Below, in pieces: positions 11,886-23,213 of a stretch of 64,000 nucleotides of DNA. The notes under the pieces are model-generated. The model saw nothing but the letters and a program-made list of their open reading frames with translations, had not been told where the DNA came from and ran no database searches. A program made the position numbers and the translations under genes. The DNA is from Otatea glauca (Eukaryota; Streptophyta; Magnoliopsida; Poales; Poaceae). Location: contig CM070721.1 of assembly GCA_036346275.1 (NCBI GenBank), positions 55,205,869-55,269,868 of the forward strand. Reading direction: 5' to 3'. Position 1 is the stretch's first letter, and each line of letters starts with the position of its first letter.

Positions 11886-12110
11886 GCGAGATGGCTAGAT
11901 CCGGTCGTGGCGCAGCGGGAGGTGGTCAGATTTGACCGTGGCTCGACGAAAGGTCGGTGGATCCGGCTGTGGTGTGGCGAGAAATGGCCGAATCTAGACC
12001 TTATTGTAGCTGGCTTGTGGCGGGAGGTGGCCAGATTTGACAGTGGCGCGATGGGAGATGCTGGATCTGATGTGCGCCGATGGGAGGTGGTTGGATTCGA
12101 TGTCAATTAA
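11886..12110. repeat. Degenerate GC-rich tandem repeats
   Basis: About four imperfect units of roughly 45-60 bp built on GGGAGGTGGTCAGATTTGA / GGATCCGGCTGTGGTG. The repeats open several frames on both strands (for example 11855-12106 minus, 11907-12110 plus), which I regard as by-products. This pattern is common inside grass transposons. Confidence 0.6.
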
Positions 12111-12765
12111 GTGGAAAGTGGCTAGATCCAACTGCAGCCTTGCGCAGCCACCCGGCGACGTCCACCGTCGGCCTCTAGTGACATCTGTTGGCCTCCACCT
12201 CCCTCGGCCTCGACTTCCACACCTATGTCCTTCACCTCGGCGCCGCTGGATCTAGTTGACCCCAAGATTGCCACCGTCCGATCCAACCAATATCGCCTCC
12301 GCACCTACGTCCTCCACCCCGCACCACTTGATCTGACTAACCCAGATCCAATCGTCCCCACCTCTATTGCCTTTGGATCCAACCAACCCAGTGGTAGCCA
12401 CTTCATCCAGGTGGATGGATGATGAACAACAATTCTAATTTTTGCTTTGTTTTTGTTTTTTGCAATTTGATCAAAGATGATTGTTTGTATAAACAATAAT
12501 TCTAATGTTTTTTATGAATTGAGAATTTTGATATTCAGTTCAGATGATTTCTATGTGTTCATTGATATCATGTTCTAACTCAAACCAATGATATGCAAAC
12601 ATTTCTTAGCTTATTTGAATAAAGGTATTTTGGATATTTCATACTTTACAATAATAAGCTAGCCTGCCAAACATATTGGCTTAACTTAGCTTAAAAGCGG
12701 GCTGCTTTTAACTATTTAAGATAAAAAGTTAGGTTTAAATTATAAGCTAAAAAGTCTAAGCCTAG
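12111..12765. other. Unassigned spacer
   Basis: The left part is GC-rich (CCTCCACC-type) and continues the composition of the tandem repeats. The right part is AT-rich. No supported gene. Confidence 0.4.
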
Positions 12766-13285
12766 GACACTGTTTGGGAGGCTTAAAGCCAGTTTTAGCT
12801 TTCGAAAAGCCAGCAAACCCCCTAAATAGATCAGCTTTTATGCGGTTTTTCGCATAAGCCAGAAGTCATACTCACTCCGGTTCACAAAAACTTGTCGGTT
12901 TGAGATACGTGCAATCAAACTTTTGAAACTTTAACTATCGATATCTTTTTAAATATTTAAATTGGACGCATAAAAATTGTATACGTAGATTCGTCTCGAA
13001 ACGTACTTTCATAATATTATAATTTTATTGGATTTTTTAAATATATTACAATAAAAATTATTGATCAAAGTTGAGTTTTGGGAACTGTGCTGATACCCAA
13101 AACGACAATTATTTGTGACTTAAGGGACTATATAACTAACAAAAGTTAAAAGTAGGACGTGCTTTTACAGCTTATTGCGGAGAGAAATTAGCTTTTTGCT
13201 AAATAGCCTCGCATTGAAGATTTAGTTGGTTTTTAACCCGAAAAAAAATCAAATTTTTAGAAAAGGTATAGCTCTCAAACAGACC
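12766..13285. mobile_element. Candidate TIR element carrying a nested Stowaway
   Basis: The left end GACACTGTTTGGGAG is mirrored by the right end reading GGTCTGTTTGAGAGC on the other strand. Inside, AAAGCCAG/AAGCCAG and AGCTTTT motifs recur near both ends. A separate Stowaway lies at 12871-13128. The host element's superfamily and TSD are unresolved. Confidence 0.5.
12871..13128. mobile_element. Stowaway-like MITE (Tc1/mariner type)
   Basis: Flanked by TA on both sides (12869-12870, 13129-13130). The left terminus CTCACTCCGGTTCACAAAAA and the right terminus read in reverse (GTCCCTTAAGTCACAAATAA) share the Stowaway pattern CTCCCTCCGTTTCACAAA, then TTGTCG. 258 bp, non-coding. Confidence 0.72.
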
Positions 13286-14204
13286 TTATAAGTCTATAAC
13301 ACCTAATAAATGTGAAAAAAAGCTACCAACGAAATAGCCGCGAGGGATCATCCTTCCGACGCTATATCGTCACTTCAATCCCCGTCTCATCTTAATAAAA
13401 AATCTGCACACAAGAAGACCCAAATCATGCGTGGCGTGGCACGAAATGGCAAGATGGATGGGTTGAAGGAAACCGCGAATGATTTCTACATATTTAATAT
13501 ATTTTCGCGCTATCGTTGGAGGATCAATTGCATCCACGACGTTTCCAAGCAAGTTGGGCTTTTGTTAATGGCGTAAGAGTCGACATCAGAAAAGGAAAGA
13601 CTATCGATTTTGCTAATATTTTACGTCCACTCGCTGCTAGTACCATTGAGGATGAAATATCCTCTGCTACCTCCTACTACGGTACTATATTTGTGTTAGA
13701 TATCTATGTATAAAAGATTTCAAAAAAATTATGGAGATACAGAGGATAACATATTCTCTAGAGACGTAAAATTCCACGATCAAACTTGATCTCATTTAAA
13801 AAATATGAAAATGACAAGCAACAAACATAAATAGTAAAAATACTATTTATATAGAATCTATCTTTTTCATATATTCATAATACGAATGAGTTTGATATTA
13901 AAATTTTATATGATTATAGAATATGTCGTCTCCTACGTTTCTAAATGCTTTGGGAGTTCTTGAAAACTTTTATAGGCAGGAATAAAGCAGAGGTGCACCA
14001 TAATTGATTTAGCACAGGATACTTCCTCTACGATGGAGCTTATCGTGACGCTCTTAGATCATCTAATCCAGTTCTAATAATGGCCTCTTAAGGTACCAAA
14101 TTCAGCAACCGTATATGCAACCGTCCGCACTGTCAGTGTGACAACTTACCAGCCATTTGTAGCACACTGGCACGTACGGCTTCCATGTGGCAGATGGGCA
14201 TGTA
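13286..14204. other. Unassigned AT-rich spacer
   Basis: No supported gene. Two ORFs of about 60 codons at 13370-13713 overlap on opposite strands and have no recognisable domain. Confidence 0.4.
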
Positions 14205-14212
14205 CCTGTGAG

Positions 14213-15661
14213 CAAGGTTCAAAATTTCGGCGAATTTCGCCGAAATTTCGGATTTCGGACCATCCTGAAATCTCAAGTACCGGCCGGGAAATTTGTTTAA
14301 ATCTTTTTTTGAAATTGCTACAGTAAAAATCCGAAAATTCGTGTTTTTTTGGCAGGTTTTGAAAGTTTTAGGGCCGAATTTGGTCCAATAACCCTTAGGA
14401 AAGTCATCTCCTATGAAAATATGTTGAAAATCTAATTTTTTAAACATTTTAAAATTTTAGCAGAAACGCTGTCAGATTTTTATAAAATTTTAGAAGCTTG
14501 ATAATATTCTGAAAATTTTATGGTACTATCCTTAGTAGTTTAGGATCATACATAACAAATTTTAAAATAATTTAAGTTCATTTTTTATCTTTAAAAAATC
14601 AAAAACAGAATGAACATAATTGGGACAGTTATATTGTCAGAATTTTATAAATTTTCTTGAGTGTGATTATGATCTAATTTTTTTTTGAGATATTAATAAT
14701 TGACTCAGTACCATTATATAAATTTCTTAAAAAAATTCAACTTTGTTTGTTTGGTCAATAAAATCTATGTAAGTATTGAACTTCGTTTGTTATATTATAT
14801 TTCAAAAATAAAAAATAAAAGAACATAAATGGTACTGTGCCTTGTAAGAATTTTAAAAATTCACTGGAGTGTGATCATGAATCACAATTTTTATGGTATA
14901 TTAATACCTTCCTTATCACCATTCTTTAAAATTTTCAAAAAAATTTATAGTTTACATAATTTTTCATTTTGTTCAAGTTTGCCGGTAAGCCTTTTAACAT
15001 GGCAGTAGTACTGTCCGAATTTTTAAAAATTCCTAAAGTTTTATAATCATCTGAAAATTTTATGAGAGAATTATAGATACATCATAACCATGCACAAAAC
15101 ATTTCAACAGTTTCTAACTTCATTTGTACCATTTTCCATTCGGATCAAACTTGTCGGTCATTGTTCTATCAGGACAGCGTCACTCTCCGAATTTTTAAAA
15201 ATTCCTCACATGTGATAATCAGTTGAAATTTTTATGAGAACATTATTTATGGATCATAACCATGAAAAAAAAAATTCAACAGTTTATAACTTGATTTGTA
15301 CTATTTTCCATTCCGATCAAACTTGTCGGTCAGTGTTTTATCAGGACAGTATCACTCTCCGAATTTTTAAAAATTCCTCAGATGTGATAATCAGCTGAAG
15401 TTTTTGTGAGAACATCAGCATTGTGTCAGGAACCTCCAAAAAACATTTTAAAATTTTGCAATAAAGTTTAGACCACTTTTCAGCCAGTGCAAAAAACCCG
15501 AAATTTCGGGTTTTTTCACCTAATTTTGGTTTTTTTTCCGGATTGGACCGGATTTGAATTTTCAAATTCAAATTTCGTCCGAAATAATTCCAAAATTTCA
15601 TCGGAATTTCGTTATTCAGCTCGGGACGAAATTCATTCCGAAACTGAAATTTGAAACCTTG
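14213..15661. mobile_element. hAT-like non-autonomous element, copy 1
   Basis: A 1,449-bp element starting CAAGGTTCAAAATTTC and ending GAAATTTGAAACCTTG. It is flanked by the perfect 8-bp duplication CCTGTGAG (14205-14212 and 15662-15669). An 8-bp TSD and a TIR fitting YARNG point to the hAT superfamily. The ends carry nested GGCGAAATTTCG-type palindromes. The interior is AT-rich with tandem units of about 172 bp. No transposase is visible, and the 131-codon ORF at 15341-15736 (minus) runs out through the TIR. A second copy lies inverted at 17761-19205. Confidence 0.82.
14848..15532. repeat. 172-bp degenerate tandem array inside hAT-like copy 1
   Basis: A GAATTTTTAAAAATTC palindrome (or a one-base-shorter variant) recurs at 14848, 15017, 15189 and 15361, spaced 169, 172 and 172 bp. 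Between the palindromes the same blocks repeat: GATCAAACTTGTCGGTCA, TATCAGGACAG and ACTCTCC. Units are clearly homologous but diverged. Confidence 0.85.
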
Positions 15662-15669
15662 CCTGTGAG

Positions 15670-16877
15670 TACTGGCCAATAGCAATTTGTCATGTTGTCC
15701 AACGCCTATCAATAAGGTTTTGTACTGTACATGCACGACCCACAGCTTCGATCACAGAACTGAAGCAACCAAAGATTCTATTAATGATTTATCATGCCAA
15801 AGTTCAGGTCAAGTACATGGCCTAGCCTGCCTACAAGTTTTCGTTGTCCACGTATTAATATAGTATCGCTACGATACCTGAAATGCACTTGGGTCTCTTA
15901 ACCTTTGGGAAGTCGTACGTTAATTGCCCTCTCCAATCCCTCGCCCAAAAAACAAAATCCTCTTTAAACGCAGGCTACCTCGTCTGGTGCAATGTTGTCG
16001 AAAATGGTACGCGTTCGACGGAACAACAGGGTAATACTAAACGACTAATCGTGATGCGACCGATTAATCAGAATTCAACGAATGATTATACGTCTTACTA
16101 ATATATGTATTTATATTTAGAATTAGTTAGAAATATTTTATTTAACCTAAGTTATTGTAAATTATCTAGTACTCTGCAAAACGTTATTTGCCATGTTTTA
16201 TATTTAACTCAAAAAGGTACATATTATGAATACAATATTATAAACTAATATGTTATAATTAGTGAATAAAAATAGGCTGTTTTCATGACTAAATTAAAAA
16301 ACCAAAAGATTAATCGGTTAAAATAATTGTTTGACAGTATTAATTATAGTTAAATTATTCATTCGACAATATTAATTACACTCTGATTATATTAACGACG
16401 GTTTACCAACCATCACCGTGACCCTTAATCGTCCGAGTCGGCCGACTATGAAAAGGAGAAGCGATCGAGGCGTGCGTATACACCGATTTTGACATTAGGA
16501 GCGCGACATGCGCGCCTGATTGGAGGCAGCGTCAAGCCGTCAATTCGCCGATGTTTCGTTATTTTTTTTTAGAGTAATGATGCTTCTTTGTTACGCCACT
16601 TGACTACTACTAGAGGTTATCATCGTGATATGTGACGCCCAGATGGGAACGGGATCGATCGACAGATGTCAAAAGGCTCAGGTTTTTTCTTTTTTTATTT
16701 TCTTTTCTTTGAGAGGGAAAAATGACAGACAGCACAGCATGCATAGCATAGTGATGTTGCTTACACACCAGACCTGAGCTGCTGAGCACAGAAGGAATCC
16801 ATGCGACTACTATCTGAATTGCTGAACAGAATGATCAATTTTAGGCTATAGCTAAACTAGGCCAGGAGCCAATCTTA
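15670..16877. other. Unassigned spacer between hAT copy 1 and the MITE
   Basis: No gene supported. Around 16030-16450 there are repeated CGACTAATCG / GATTAATC motifs resembling those at about 30260-30390, so a transposon relic is possible. A 72-codon ORF at 15883-16101 has no recognisable domain. Confidence 0.4.
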
Positions 16878-17147
16878 GGGCATGTACAATAAGATCATGT
16901 CAGCTGGTCCTTAGTCTGTACACATCAGTTTTGATCTACGTGGAGGAGTGAGAAAAGAGGAAAGAGAAGATAGCTGGCTCTTATTTAGTAGCCAGCTTTG
17001 CACGGGAGCATAGGTAAGCATTTATGTACAAGAGAGAAAAGATAATTATTGCACAACATCTAGAGACAATATTTAGAGACAGTTATCGTACAAGCTGACT
17101 TTTAGCTTATTATTAGCCAGTAGTTAGCTTTGCTATTGTACTTGTCC
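16878..17147. mobile_element. Tourist-like MITE (PIF/Harbinger type)
   Basis: Terminal GGGCATGTACAATA and the inverse TATTGTACTTGTCC, flanked by perfect TTA duplications (16875-16877 and 17148-17150). 270 bp. Same family as 10917-11293 by shared internal blocks. The first 11 bases equal the terminus of the PIF/Harbinger element ending at 61244. Confidence 0.85.
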
Positions 17148-17752
17148 TTATAAGCCTACTACTGGGTCAGGCCGAGACCCGGCCTATTTAAAGCCGCTAA
17201 TTTGTTTGATTCTTTCTAAGAGGCTGAAACTCGTAGTGCGTCACATGGATCATTACTCGTTTAATGGACTTGTATTGTTCCGCCAAAGGCCCTTATACTT
17301 TTAACTCCTCGTCTTGTGGAGATACGTATTAGCGGTCAAAGATATGTTTCGATAATTATTTATGATCGAAGTATGTTGCTAAAATTTTGTCTATGAAAAC
17401 GAGAGTCCAGCCCTAGACATGAAGCGTTACTGTCACGCTGCTCGATAGAGGAAAATTAAGGGGGAGGGGGTGTTATATGAACCTGTTTTTAATGGGGATG
17501 GCAAAAAAATAAAAAATAAAAATAGAGCACAATGCACATGCTTGAGAAGCAACCGGTGAGGTGTAAAACCTAAGAGTAGAGTAACTCACAAAGTGATCAT
17601 TTTTCTAGCCTCCTCCCCTCTCTGTTTTTTTTAATGCAAAATTGACCTTTTTTCAAATGAATGTGTAAATCTAGGCTCCTCATATACCGTGGCAGGCGAC
17701 ACATGTCCTGCCTAGGGAGCTCGGGAGGAGTCAGTGCACGAGCGCATGAGCG
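17148..17752. other. Unassigned spacer
   Basis: About 600 bp between the MITE and hAT copy 2. No gene or repeat recognised. Confidence 0.4.
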
Positions 17753-17760
17753 GAGGTGCC

Positions 17761-19205
17761 GCGCAAGGTTTCAAATTTCAGTTTCGAAATAAATTTCGCC
17801 CCGGGCCGGATAACGAAATTTCGGCGAAATTTCAAAATTTCGGAATTATTTCGGACAAAATTTGAATTTGAAAATTCAAATCCGGTCCAATCCGAAAAAA
17901 AAACCGAAATTCGGCGAAAAAACCCGAAATTTCGTGCGAAATATCCGGAATTTTGGGTTTTTTGCACTGGCTGAAAAGTGGTCTAAACGTTATCGAAATT
18001 TTTTTAAATTTTTTTTGGAGGTTCCTGACACAATGCTTATGTTCTCAAAAATATTTCAGCTGATTATCACACCTGAAGAATTTTTAAAAATTCGGAGAGT
18101 GGTACTGTCCTGATAAAACACTGACCGACAAGTTTGATCGGAATGGAAAATGGTACAAATCAAGTTATAAACTGTTGAAATTTTTTGTGCATGGTTATGA
18201 TCTATAACTAATGTTCTCATAAAAATTTCAACTGATTATCACATGTGAGGAATTTTTAAAAATTCGGAGAGTGGCGCTGTCCTGATAGAACAATGACCGA
18301 CAAGTTTGATCCGAATGGAAAATGATACAAATGAAGTTAGAAACTGTTGAAATTTTTTGTGAATGGTTATGATGTATCTATAATGCCCTCATAACATTTT
18401 CAGATGATGATCAAACTGTATGAATTTTTAAAAATTCGAACAGTACTACTGCCATGTTAAAAGGCTTACCGTCAAACTTGAACAAAATGAAAAATTATGT
18501 AAACCATAATTTTTTTTTGAAAATTTTAAAGAATGGTGATAAGGAAGTTCTTAATATCCCATAAAAATTGTGATTCATGATCACACTCCAGTGAAGTTAT
18601 AAAATTCTTACAAGGCACAGTATCATTTATGTTCTTTTCTTTTTGATTTTTGAAATATAATATAACAAACGAAGTTCAATGCTTACATAGATTTGATTGA
18701 TCAAACAAACAAAGTTGAAATTTTTTTAAAAATTTATATAATGTTATTGAGTCAATTATTAATCTCTCAAAAAAATTTAAATCATAATCACACTCATGAA
18801 AATTTATAAAATTCTGACAATTATGTTCATTCTGTTTTTGATTTTTTAAAGATAACAAATGAATTTAAATTATTTTAAAAAATTTTATGTATGATCCTAA
18901 TATACTAAGTATAGTACCATAAAATTTTTAGATTATTATCATGCTTGTAAAATTTTTTAAAAATCTAACAGTGTTTCTGCCAAAATTTTAAAATGTTTAA
19001 AAAATTAGGTTTTTCAACAAATTTTCACAGGAGATGACTTTCCTAAGGGTTATTGGACCAAATCTGGCCAAAAAACACGAAATTTCGCTCAAAAAAACGA
19101 AATTTCGGATTTTACTGTAACAATTTTAAATTTTTTTCCAGCCGGTACTTGAGATCTTGGGGTGGTCCGAATTTTCGGCGGAATTTCGCCGAAATTTTGA
19201 ACCTG
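17761..19205. mobile_element. hAT-like non-autonomous element, copy 2 (inverted)
   Basis: Reverse-complement counterpart of 14213-15661, 1,445 bp. It starts (GCG)CAAGGTTTCAAATTTC and ends GAAATTTTGAACCTG. The duplication GAGGTGCC lies at 17753-17760 and 19206-19213, with three extra bases (GCG) before the left TIR and one base lost in the right TIR. The internal 172-bp spacing of GAATTTTTAAAAATTC is preserved at 18078, 18250 and 18422. No transposase is visible; the 83-codon ORF at 17862-18113 repeats a peptide seen in copy 1 because the DNA is shared. Confidence 0.8.
18078..18437. repeat. 172-bp degenerate tandem array inside hAT-like copy 2
   Basis: GAATTTTTAAAAATTC at 18078, 18250 and 18422, exactly 172 bp apart, separated by diverged versions of the blocks seen in copy 1 on the opposite strand. 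Confidence 0.85.
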
Positions 19206-19213
19206 GAGGTGCC

Positions 19214-19561
19214 ATGGAGTGGAGTGTGGGAGGTGTTTTCACAGTAGAGTAGCACGGAAGGTGTCTTTCACGAACGAGAGGGGGTTAGATTTAAAAATTA
19301 GTTTGAAAGAAAGTCAATTTGAGAGTCAATTTTACTTTAAAAAAAGTGAAAATAACAGGAAAGTGACCAATTCGTACCTCACTTGGTTCGAAAAATAGGG
19401 GTAGCACTGGCCACTTTCCGATTTTTGGGTCACGTGAGCTATGCTGGCGTAAGCGTGACAAGAGAGGTAGCCTGTACCGTACGCTTTGGGCTTCGATCAG
19501 ATAGGATCTTGCGTGAAAAGAGAAGTGGGCTGGGCCGCACGCACCAACTGGGCAAATGAAC
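19214..19561. other. Unassigned MULE left flank
   Basis: About 350 bp with no gene seen. Short inverse motifs (AAAGTGACCA and TGGCCACTTT) occur around 19360-19410, but no element could be delimited. Confidence 0.4.
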
Positions 19562-19570
19562 AGCTAGTGC

Positions 19571-19760
19571 GAATTTTTTTTTCTTTAATATTTATTTTTA
19601 TTCTTTTTTTCAAAACTATACGTCCGAATTAAAATTTTGCAAAACTACACGCCTGTCGCCCGTGTATGGGGTGATCGCCCTATACACGGGCGATATGTGC
19701 CTGCGCCGTTTGCTCCCGTCGGCCGCCGTTGGGGTGGGCCCCCTGTCGCCCGAGACAGGG
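19571..19760. repeat. Left TIR region of MULE
   Basis: Inverse of 25195-25332 for about 130 bp, then diverges into GC-rich sequence with repeated CCTGTCGCCCG / GGGCGACAGG motifs. Confidence 0.85.
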
Positions 19761-20539
19761 GCGACAGGGGTTGCAGGTTTTTTTTTTAGTATTTTTTGTG
19801 ATTACTATATGCCTTTTTAATATGAACCCCTTAACTTTTGTTAGAAGTGTCCAAATGAAATGAAACTTATTTCTAAATTTAAATTTTGGAATGAGGAATT
19901 AGATTGTAAAATAAAAATCTATGTGTTGTTTGCAGAAAAATAATTTTATTTGAGTTTGAATGCTAGGCTCTAACTATGGATTGTGAAGGAATTACAATGT
20001 GTGTTGATCCATAAATAATGAAATAAATAGAATAAGTTACTACAACCTTATGCACTTCATTTTTGCAAAAATATCTAAATATGATTGCATTTTGAATCAA
20101 AGATGGCTAGTTTAAACCCTTTATAACATTCATTGTTCAAGCAGTTAGAATAATGTCTGAAGGACCTCAAAACTTGACATAACCAGTTTTGTTGCATTCT
20201 TGGGCTTGCATAGGTTACAATTATGTAAAAATATTTAGATGTCACTTTAGGCTGCACTATTTTATTGTTGTCCGAACATGCAATCGGTGAAACATCAAAA
20301 TGGCCGTATCTTTCGCAATCGAGGGTCAAACTCGATGAAATCAAATATGATGAACTTAAAATGCTATAACCTATCTTGATGGATAAAAATAACATCATTT
20401 GGGACAACTGGAGCAGTAGGAAATATCCGAGCCCTCCGGACAGTGAGCATACACTCGAAGGTTAGGCCGCACTCTTTATTACGACTTAAAACTGAAAGGA
20501 GTACCACGAACAAAGAAAATCAAAGTTAACACCAGACGT

Positions 20540-21700
20540 CTACTGAGTGCTTCGAGGCCACTTTCCATTCGCCCATGCCTCCGTGGCTTCTGCAACGCCG
20601 CGCCTCTCTCGTTTCCTCTCTCTCTCGGCCTCCTTCTCCTCCGCTTCCTTCCTACATGCCTCCTCGCGTGCGGCATCGCGTTGTTCTTGAAGCCGCCGCG
20701 TGAACTCGTCCTGCCGGTTGGCTTGGTCAAGAAGCCGTTGGTCCTCGGGGTTGATCTCCGTATCAAACCACTGCTCAAATTCACACAGTGGCGTAGGTGA
20801 CTGCATGAAACGTAAATTAGCAAAGTTTCATTCACAAATATTATGTAACCCGTACGATTGTTACCATACGGCGATCCTTCAGGCTCTTCTCCGGCGGATC
20901 GAAGGCGTAGTTGCGGCACTTCCAATACCTCCTCTTCAAAGTTGAAATTTCCCAAGAGCGGACAAGCCTACAAAGATCTCCGCACATACACATGGGTGCT
21001 ACAGCTCCACCATGAGGTGCTCGGGCGTGGACGTCGTACGTGGTGTATGGCGTCCACCGCACGTCCTCGTCGTGGAGGCGGTCGAACTCCCGAACGAACT
21101 CCTGGTAGGACCTCCTCACCTGCCGGTGCGCGTACCTCCGCTGCGAGGAAATAAGAAATGGCGAAGGTTATTCAAGTGCGTTAGTGGGGAAAAAGATACG
21201 AGGGAGCATACCGCCGTCGGACCCGAGGTGGCCCATGGTGGGCCAGTCCACCGGTCGTCTCCGTAAAGGTCCTCGGGGTACGGTGTCGTGTCAACAACAG
21301 GCCTGCCGACGGAGAAGCGCTCGCAGGACCACAATTGGAGGAGTAGGACGCAACCTGACATCGTCGCGTCGTGCTCGCTTGAGAGACGGCGCCGCATGCA
21401 CCTCAGACGCCGCCGCAAGCACACCGAGGCCCACGACCACTGCATCATCTGTTTACAAGGGGGGAGTTAGACGTGCTCCACTGAGACGAGATTTGAACTG
21501 AGTGTGTTACCTCATCCACCGGGGTGTCGGCGATGTGCTGGGCGTACTCGATCAGGTGACGGTCCACCGTGTTCCCGTGGGAGGACGGGAACATCACCCA
21601 ACCGAACAACAAAAGGAGGTATGCCTCCAAGTGGCGGGTCACGTCCGCCTCCTCCGCGTGCGGGTGGAGAAGCTGAGCCTGCAGCATTCGCAACAAACAT
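20540..21700 (-). pseudogene. Plant mobile domain plus GRF-like zinc finger coding region (MULE cargo)
   Basis: Minus-strand segments in successive frames. 21445-21696 carries the PMD C-terminal signature RHLEAYLLLLFGWVMF followed by D..LIEYA..IADTPVDEV. 21116-21448 carries LLLQLWSCERFSVGRPVVD. 20841-21119 carries YQEFVREFDRL, DVRWTPY, then CMCGDLCRLVRSW and RRYWKCRNYAFDPP, a C-x-C-x3-C plus K-C pattern of a GRF-type zinc finger, completed by LCEFEQWFDTEI at 20540-20806. The last part continues into a Glu/Arg-rich coil of about 50 residues. PMD proteins include MAIN/MAIL1 of plants and many transposon-encoded relatives. Gaps between frames could be introns or frameshifts. It lies just downstream of the transposase on the same strand, so it may be a C-terminal extension or a second gene. 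Confidence 0.7.
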
Positions 21701-21757
21701 TATCAGCAACTTAGCGCTTCTCTTTTAATTCTCAAAGAAAGAGGTACTCACTGTGAA

Positions 21758-23213
21758 CTAAAGCAGCCACGCCTTCGTCGGTCCATGGCGCTCAGCCTCC
21801 CTAAGGGGCTGGTAGAAGGCTGCCCGGGGGTTCCGAATGCGCCTTGTCCTTCGACGCCCGACCTTCATCTTCAACATTCGGATGTCCGGTACCCATCGAT
21901 GGTCCGGAGGGGGGGATGTTGTGAACGATCCATCCACTCGGTACCCGTACACCTCATGATGCCTCGTGTTGAGAACGCTCTGCTTGTAGTAGTATGGGGA
22001 GATGAACGGACGACAGGATTGATGCGTCTCGGCGGCTGCGGCAATGATGTGCGAGCACGGCAAGTGCAGCAGGTGTGGTTTCTGGCAGGAGCACTCGCAC
22101 TCAGCTGCTCGGAGTATGCACAGATGGGAAGTCCTCTCCCGGTGGGCACCCCTGCGACCTCGGTCACCGCGATTACGTGGTATCTCCGTTCCACGCCACT
22201 CTCCGATGTAACCCGATCGCGTCTGCGCTTTCTTGTTTTCTTGGACATGTAAGTAGACACAACAGATTGAGTACGACGATCGATTGTCCGACATACATGC
22301 TGTGGAGGTCTTGTATCGCTCAATGAAATATCTCTGTGTCCCTAATAAGACACCTTCAACTATACCCACCAGTGGAAGGCATCTGGTGCCTTTCATTACC
22401 CAGTTGTAAATCTCCGCCAGGTTCGTTGTCATGATCCCATAACGCGAGCGCCCTCGTCATGAAGAAGGGACCATTTCTCCAAAGGCTCATGTCGTATCCA
22501 ATCGGTGAAACTCTTTATCTTTGGTACCGGCCCTCGCCGGATGTTTGGGGGGTCTGTCGGCAGCGCACACAAGGCTGTGGGGTCCTCTCCTTGCTCATGG
22601 TACACCATCGGGTTCCTTGATGAACTAGCGGTACCTCTGGGATCCATTGATTGCTTCTTCGTTAGTTCGTCCAACGTCTTCCAAAGCGCGTCGAACTTCC
22701 TCCGTTGGTTCTGTTTGCGAGCGCTTGAACATGTTCATAAGCTCCTTGTTCTGAATCGACGGAAAAATTGGCACCGTGTGCCTCATGCACCACCTCCTCG
22801 TGTCCGCCACTTTGCTGCTCCCACGACGGCGGACCCTTGTTGCATATCCACGATCGCCCTTAGCAGCCCCGCATGTCGATCATGGATGACACAAACATCA
22901 GGCCTATCAAGAACAACCGCCAGCTTCACTCTTTCAAGGAACCAGTACCAGCTCTCCGTGTTTTCCCCCTCCACGAATGCTAATACAACCGGTAGAACCT
23001 GGTTGTTGGCATCCACCGCGATCGCAGTTAGAATCTGGCCCTTGTACTTCCCCGTGAGGAATGTGCCGTCCATGCAAATGACCGGGCGACAGTGCCGGAA
23101 CGCATTTATACAAGCGCCCAGGGCAAAGAATGCACGCTGCAATACCCACTTACCGGCGCACACACCATCCGCAGGAAACTCCGCAAGGTCGACGGATGTA
23201 CCGGGGTTCCTAC
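21758..23213 (-). pseudogene. MULE transposase (MuDR/FAR1-related DDE) with SWIM zinc finger, frame-broken
   Basis: The core at 22783-23163 reads NAFRHCRPVICMDGTFL, GKYKGQILTAIAVDANNQ and ESWYWFLERVK, then CVIHDRHAGLL. The Asp of DGTFL and the Asp of HDRH fit the first two DDE positions. Another frame (22625-22810) continues with RWCMRH and NKELMNMFKR. 22429-22674 ends KWSLLHDEGAR, and after a frameshift 21758-22432 resumes MTTNLAEIYNWVMKG. The SWIM motif ECECSCQKPHLLHLPCSHII (C-x-C...C-x-H) follows, then the usual C-terminal YYYKQSVLNTRHHEVYGYRVDG. At least three frame changes are needed, so this copy should not make a full transposase. The N-terminal part lies beyond the insertion near 23214. 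Confidence 0.88.

Noticed and set aside
15341..15736. 131-codon minus-strand ORF, with a similar ORF at 17862-18113, as a conserved gene
   Set aside because: The peptide similarity (NFGFFALAEKWSK) comes from two copies of the same hAT-like element. The ORFs run through TIR and tandem repeat DNA and have no domain.
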